A stretch of DNA of 64,000 nt from Linyphia triangularis (Eukaryota; Arthropoda; Arachnida; Araneae; Linyphiidae). The notes below the pieces were generated by a model. It had not been told where the DNA came from, did not search any database, and saw only the letters and a list, made by a program, of their open reading frames with translations. The DNA is taken from positions 94,802,762 to 94,866,761 of the forward strand of contig OZ021727.1 of the NCBI GenBank assembly GCA_963978545.1. Reading direction: 5' to 3'. The position numbers and the translations under genes are program-made. Below are positions 63,344-64,000 of the stretch, one piece after another (the first letter of the stretch is position 1; every line of letters starts with the position of its first letter).

Positions 63344-64000
63344 ATTGGATTTAGAATTGTGATTTTTCAACTAACGAATTCAAAAACGAACTTTCGAAAA
63401 TCTGCATCGAAAGTTATGTGGTCTATTTCCAACACAAAATCTTTGTCTGAGGATGATGCTGTGGATTAAGGATTCTGATTTGATCTTTAAATAGAAAAAA
63501 TCTATATGAAAAAAAAAAAAAAGGAAAAAAAAAACTATTTGAAAGTCGACACTGTGGAACACACTGGCTATTAAATTATCATCGGAAAATCCCAACGGAA
63601 TTCAAAACTTCTTTCGAGATTCGAAAGTCCTTATCTAAAAGCAAGGTATAATCAAATTCTCTTCGGGGCTATCGACCTTTAACTCATTCCCTATTTACTA
63701 TTACAGACCTTTCCACTATTCTAATGGTGAAGGAGGGGGAGGGAGGACAATGTAACCCGAAGTGGAATAGTCCAGCTTCTAACCACTCTTCCTGCTCTAG
63801 CAGACCCCCCCCCCCCCTTCTTCTTTTAGAAAAAGGAATAAATTTGCGTTTCGTATTGGATATCCATAAACCAATACGTTCTCAAAAATCCCAAATAATA
63901 TTTCCTCAAGGCCGAGTAAGAGAAGGAGTAGAATGGAATTTTTTCCCTCGTCTTGTCTTGTACACAATAGGATAGAAAGAAGGTGACAGGTCGAAAAAGT
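63344..64000. other. Window end, nothing recognised
   Basis: Purine-rich and C-run sequence (a 13-14 base C run near 63806). No gene is supported. A feature could continue past the window edge. Confidence 0.45.

Noticed and set aside
63144..63362. Plus-strand 72-residue frame near the right end
   Set aside because: Reverse-oriented SINE sequence; the sister SINE gives a similar frame on the other strand.

Overview
This is an AT-rich stretch of a large, repeat-dense animal nuclear genome. Tracts of poly-A/T, TA, TTTA and TAAA are long and frequent. There are tRNA-derived SINEs and eukaryotic cut-and-paste transposon remnants (hAT, pogo/Tigger-like, Ginger-like, Tc1/mariner-like foldbacks), and no operons or bacterial-type genes. 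An arthropod is my best guess, from the mix of elements and base composition, but nothing here fixes the taxon. I found no host protein-coding gene, tRNA gene or rRNA gene that I can defend. The window reads as intergenic or deep intronic DNA.

Layout. 1-9 kb: half of a dispersed repeat, a hAT remnant with a transposase C-terminal tail (1.1-1.8 kb), a palindromic MITE (3.6-3.8 kb), two sharp hairpins, purine-rich low-complexity DNA (4.2-4.8 kb) and a 628-bp Ginger-like element that still carries the Cys-rich end of an integrase-type transposase (7.9-8.5 kb). 9-16 kb: the first copy of a ~500-bp TIR family, a TA microsatellite, a reverse-transcriptase fragment (11.9-12.4 kb, minus), a 256-bp TTTA array and a 470-bp long-arm foldback element (13.8-14.3 kb). 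16.1-22.3 kb: a 6.1-kb satellite of about 293 copies of a 21-bp unit. Its length is a multiple of three, so it gives huge but meaningless open reading frames.

23-34 kb: a hAT element with a perfect 8-bp target-site duplication and an internal 27-bp minisatellite; a quiet 4-kb stretch; a second ~500-bp TIR element with an expanded TAAA tract; a three-unit 171-bp palindrome array; a third ~500-bp element interrupted by two other MITEs; and a 98-bp satellite whose first unit carries a SINE with a perfect 14-bp target-site duplication. 36-47 kb: a hAT element with a perfect 8-bp duplication, piggyBac-style candidates, the fourth ~500-bp element, a perfect RFX X-box beside a CCAAT box, a pogo/Tigger transposon with decayed transposase pieces and an inserted SINE, and a ~670-bp palindrome centred on paired CRE-like half sites. 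50-64 kb: a 119-bp tandem array that appears to have grown across the edge of a hAT insertion, a candidate conserved regulatory block (51.8-52.1 kb), a fourth SINE, a 1.55-kb near-complete palindrome flanked by TA, a second copy of the long-arm foldback, a three-unit ~340-bp tandem repeat, and an inverted SINE near the end.

The parts do not work together as a pathway. The main story is genome dynamics: nested insertions, several tandem arrays that start inside or at the edge of transposons, and many long-arm palindromes. All coordinates of element ends were read by eye from terminal repeats and target duplications.
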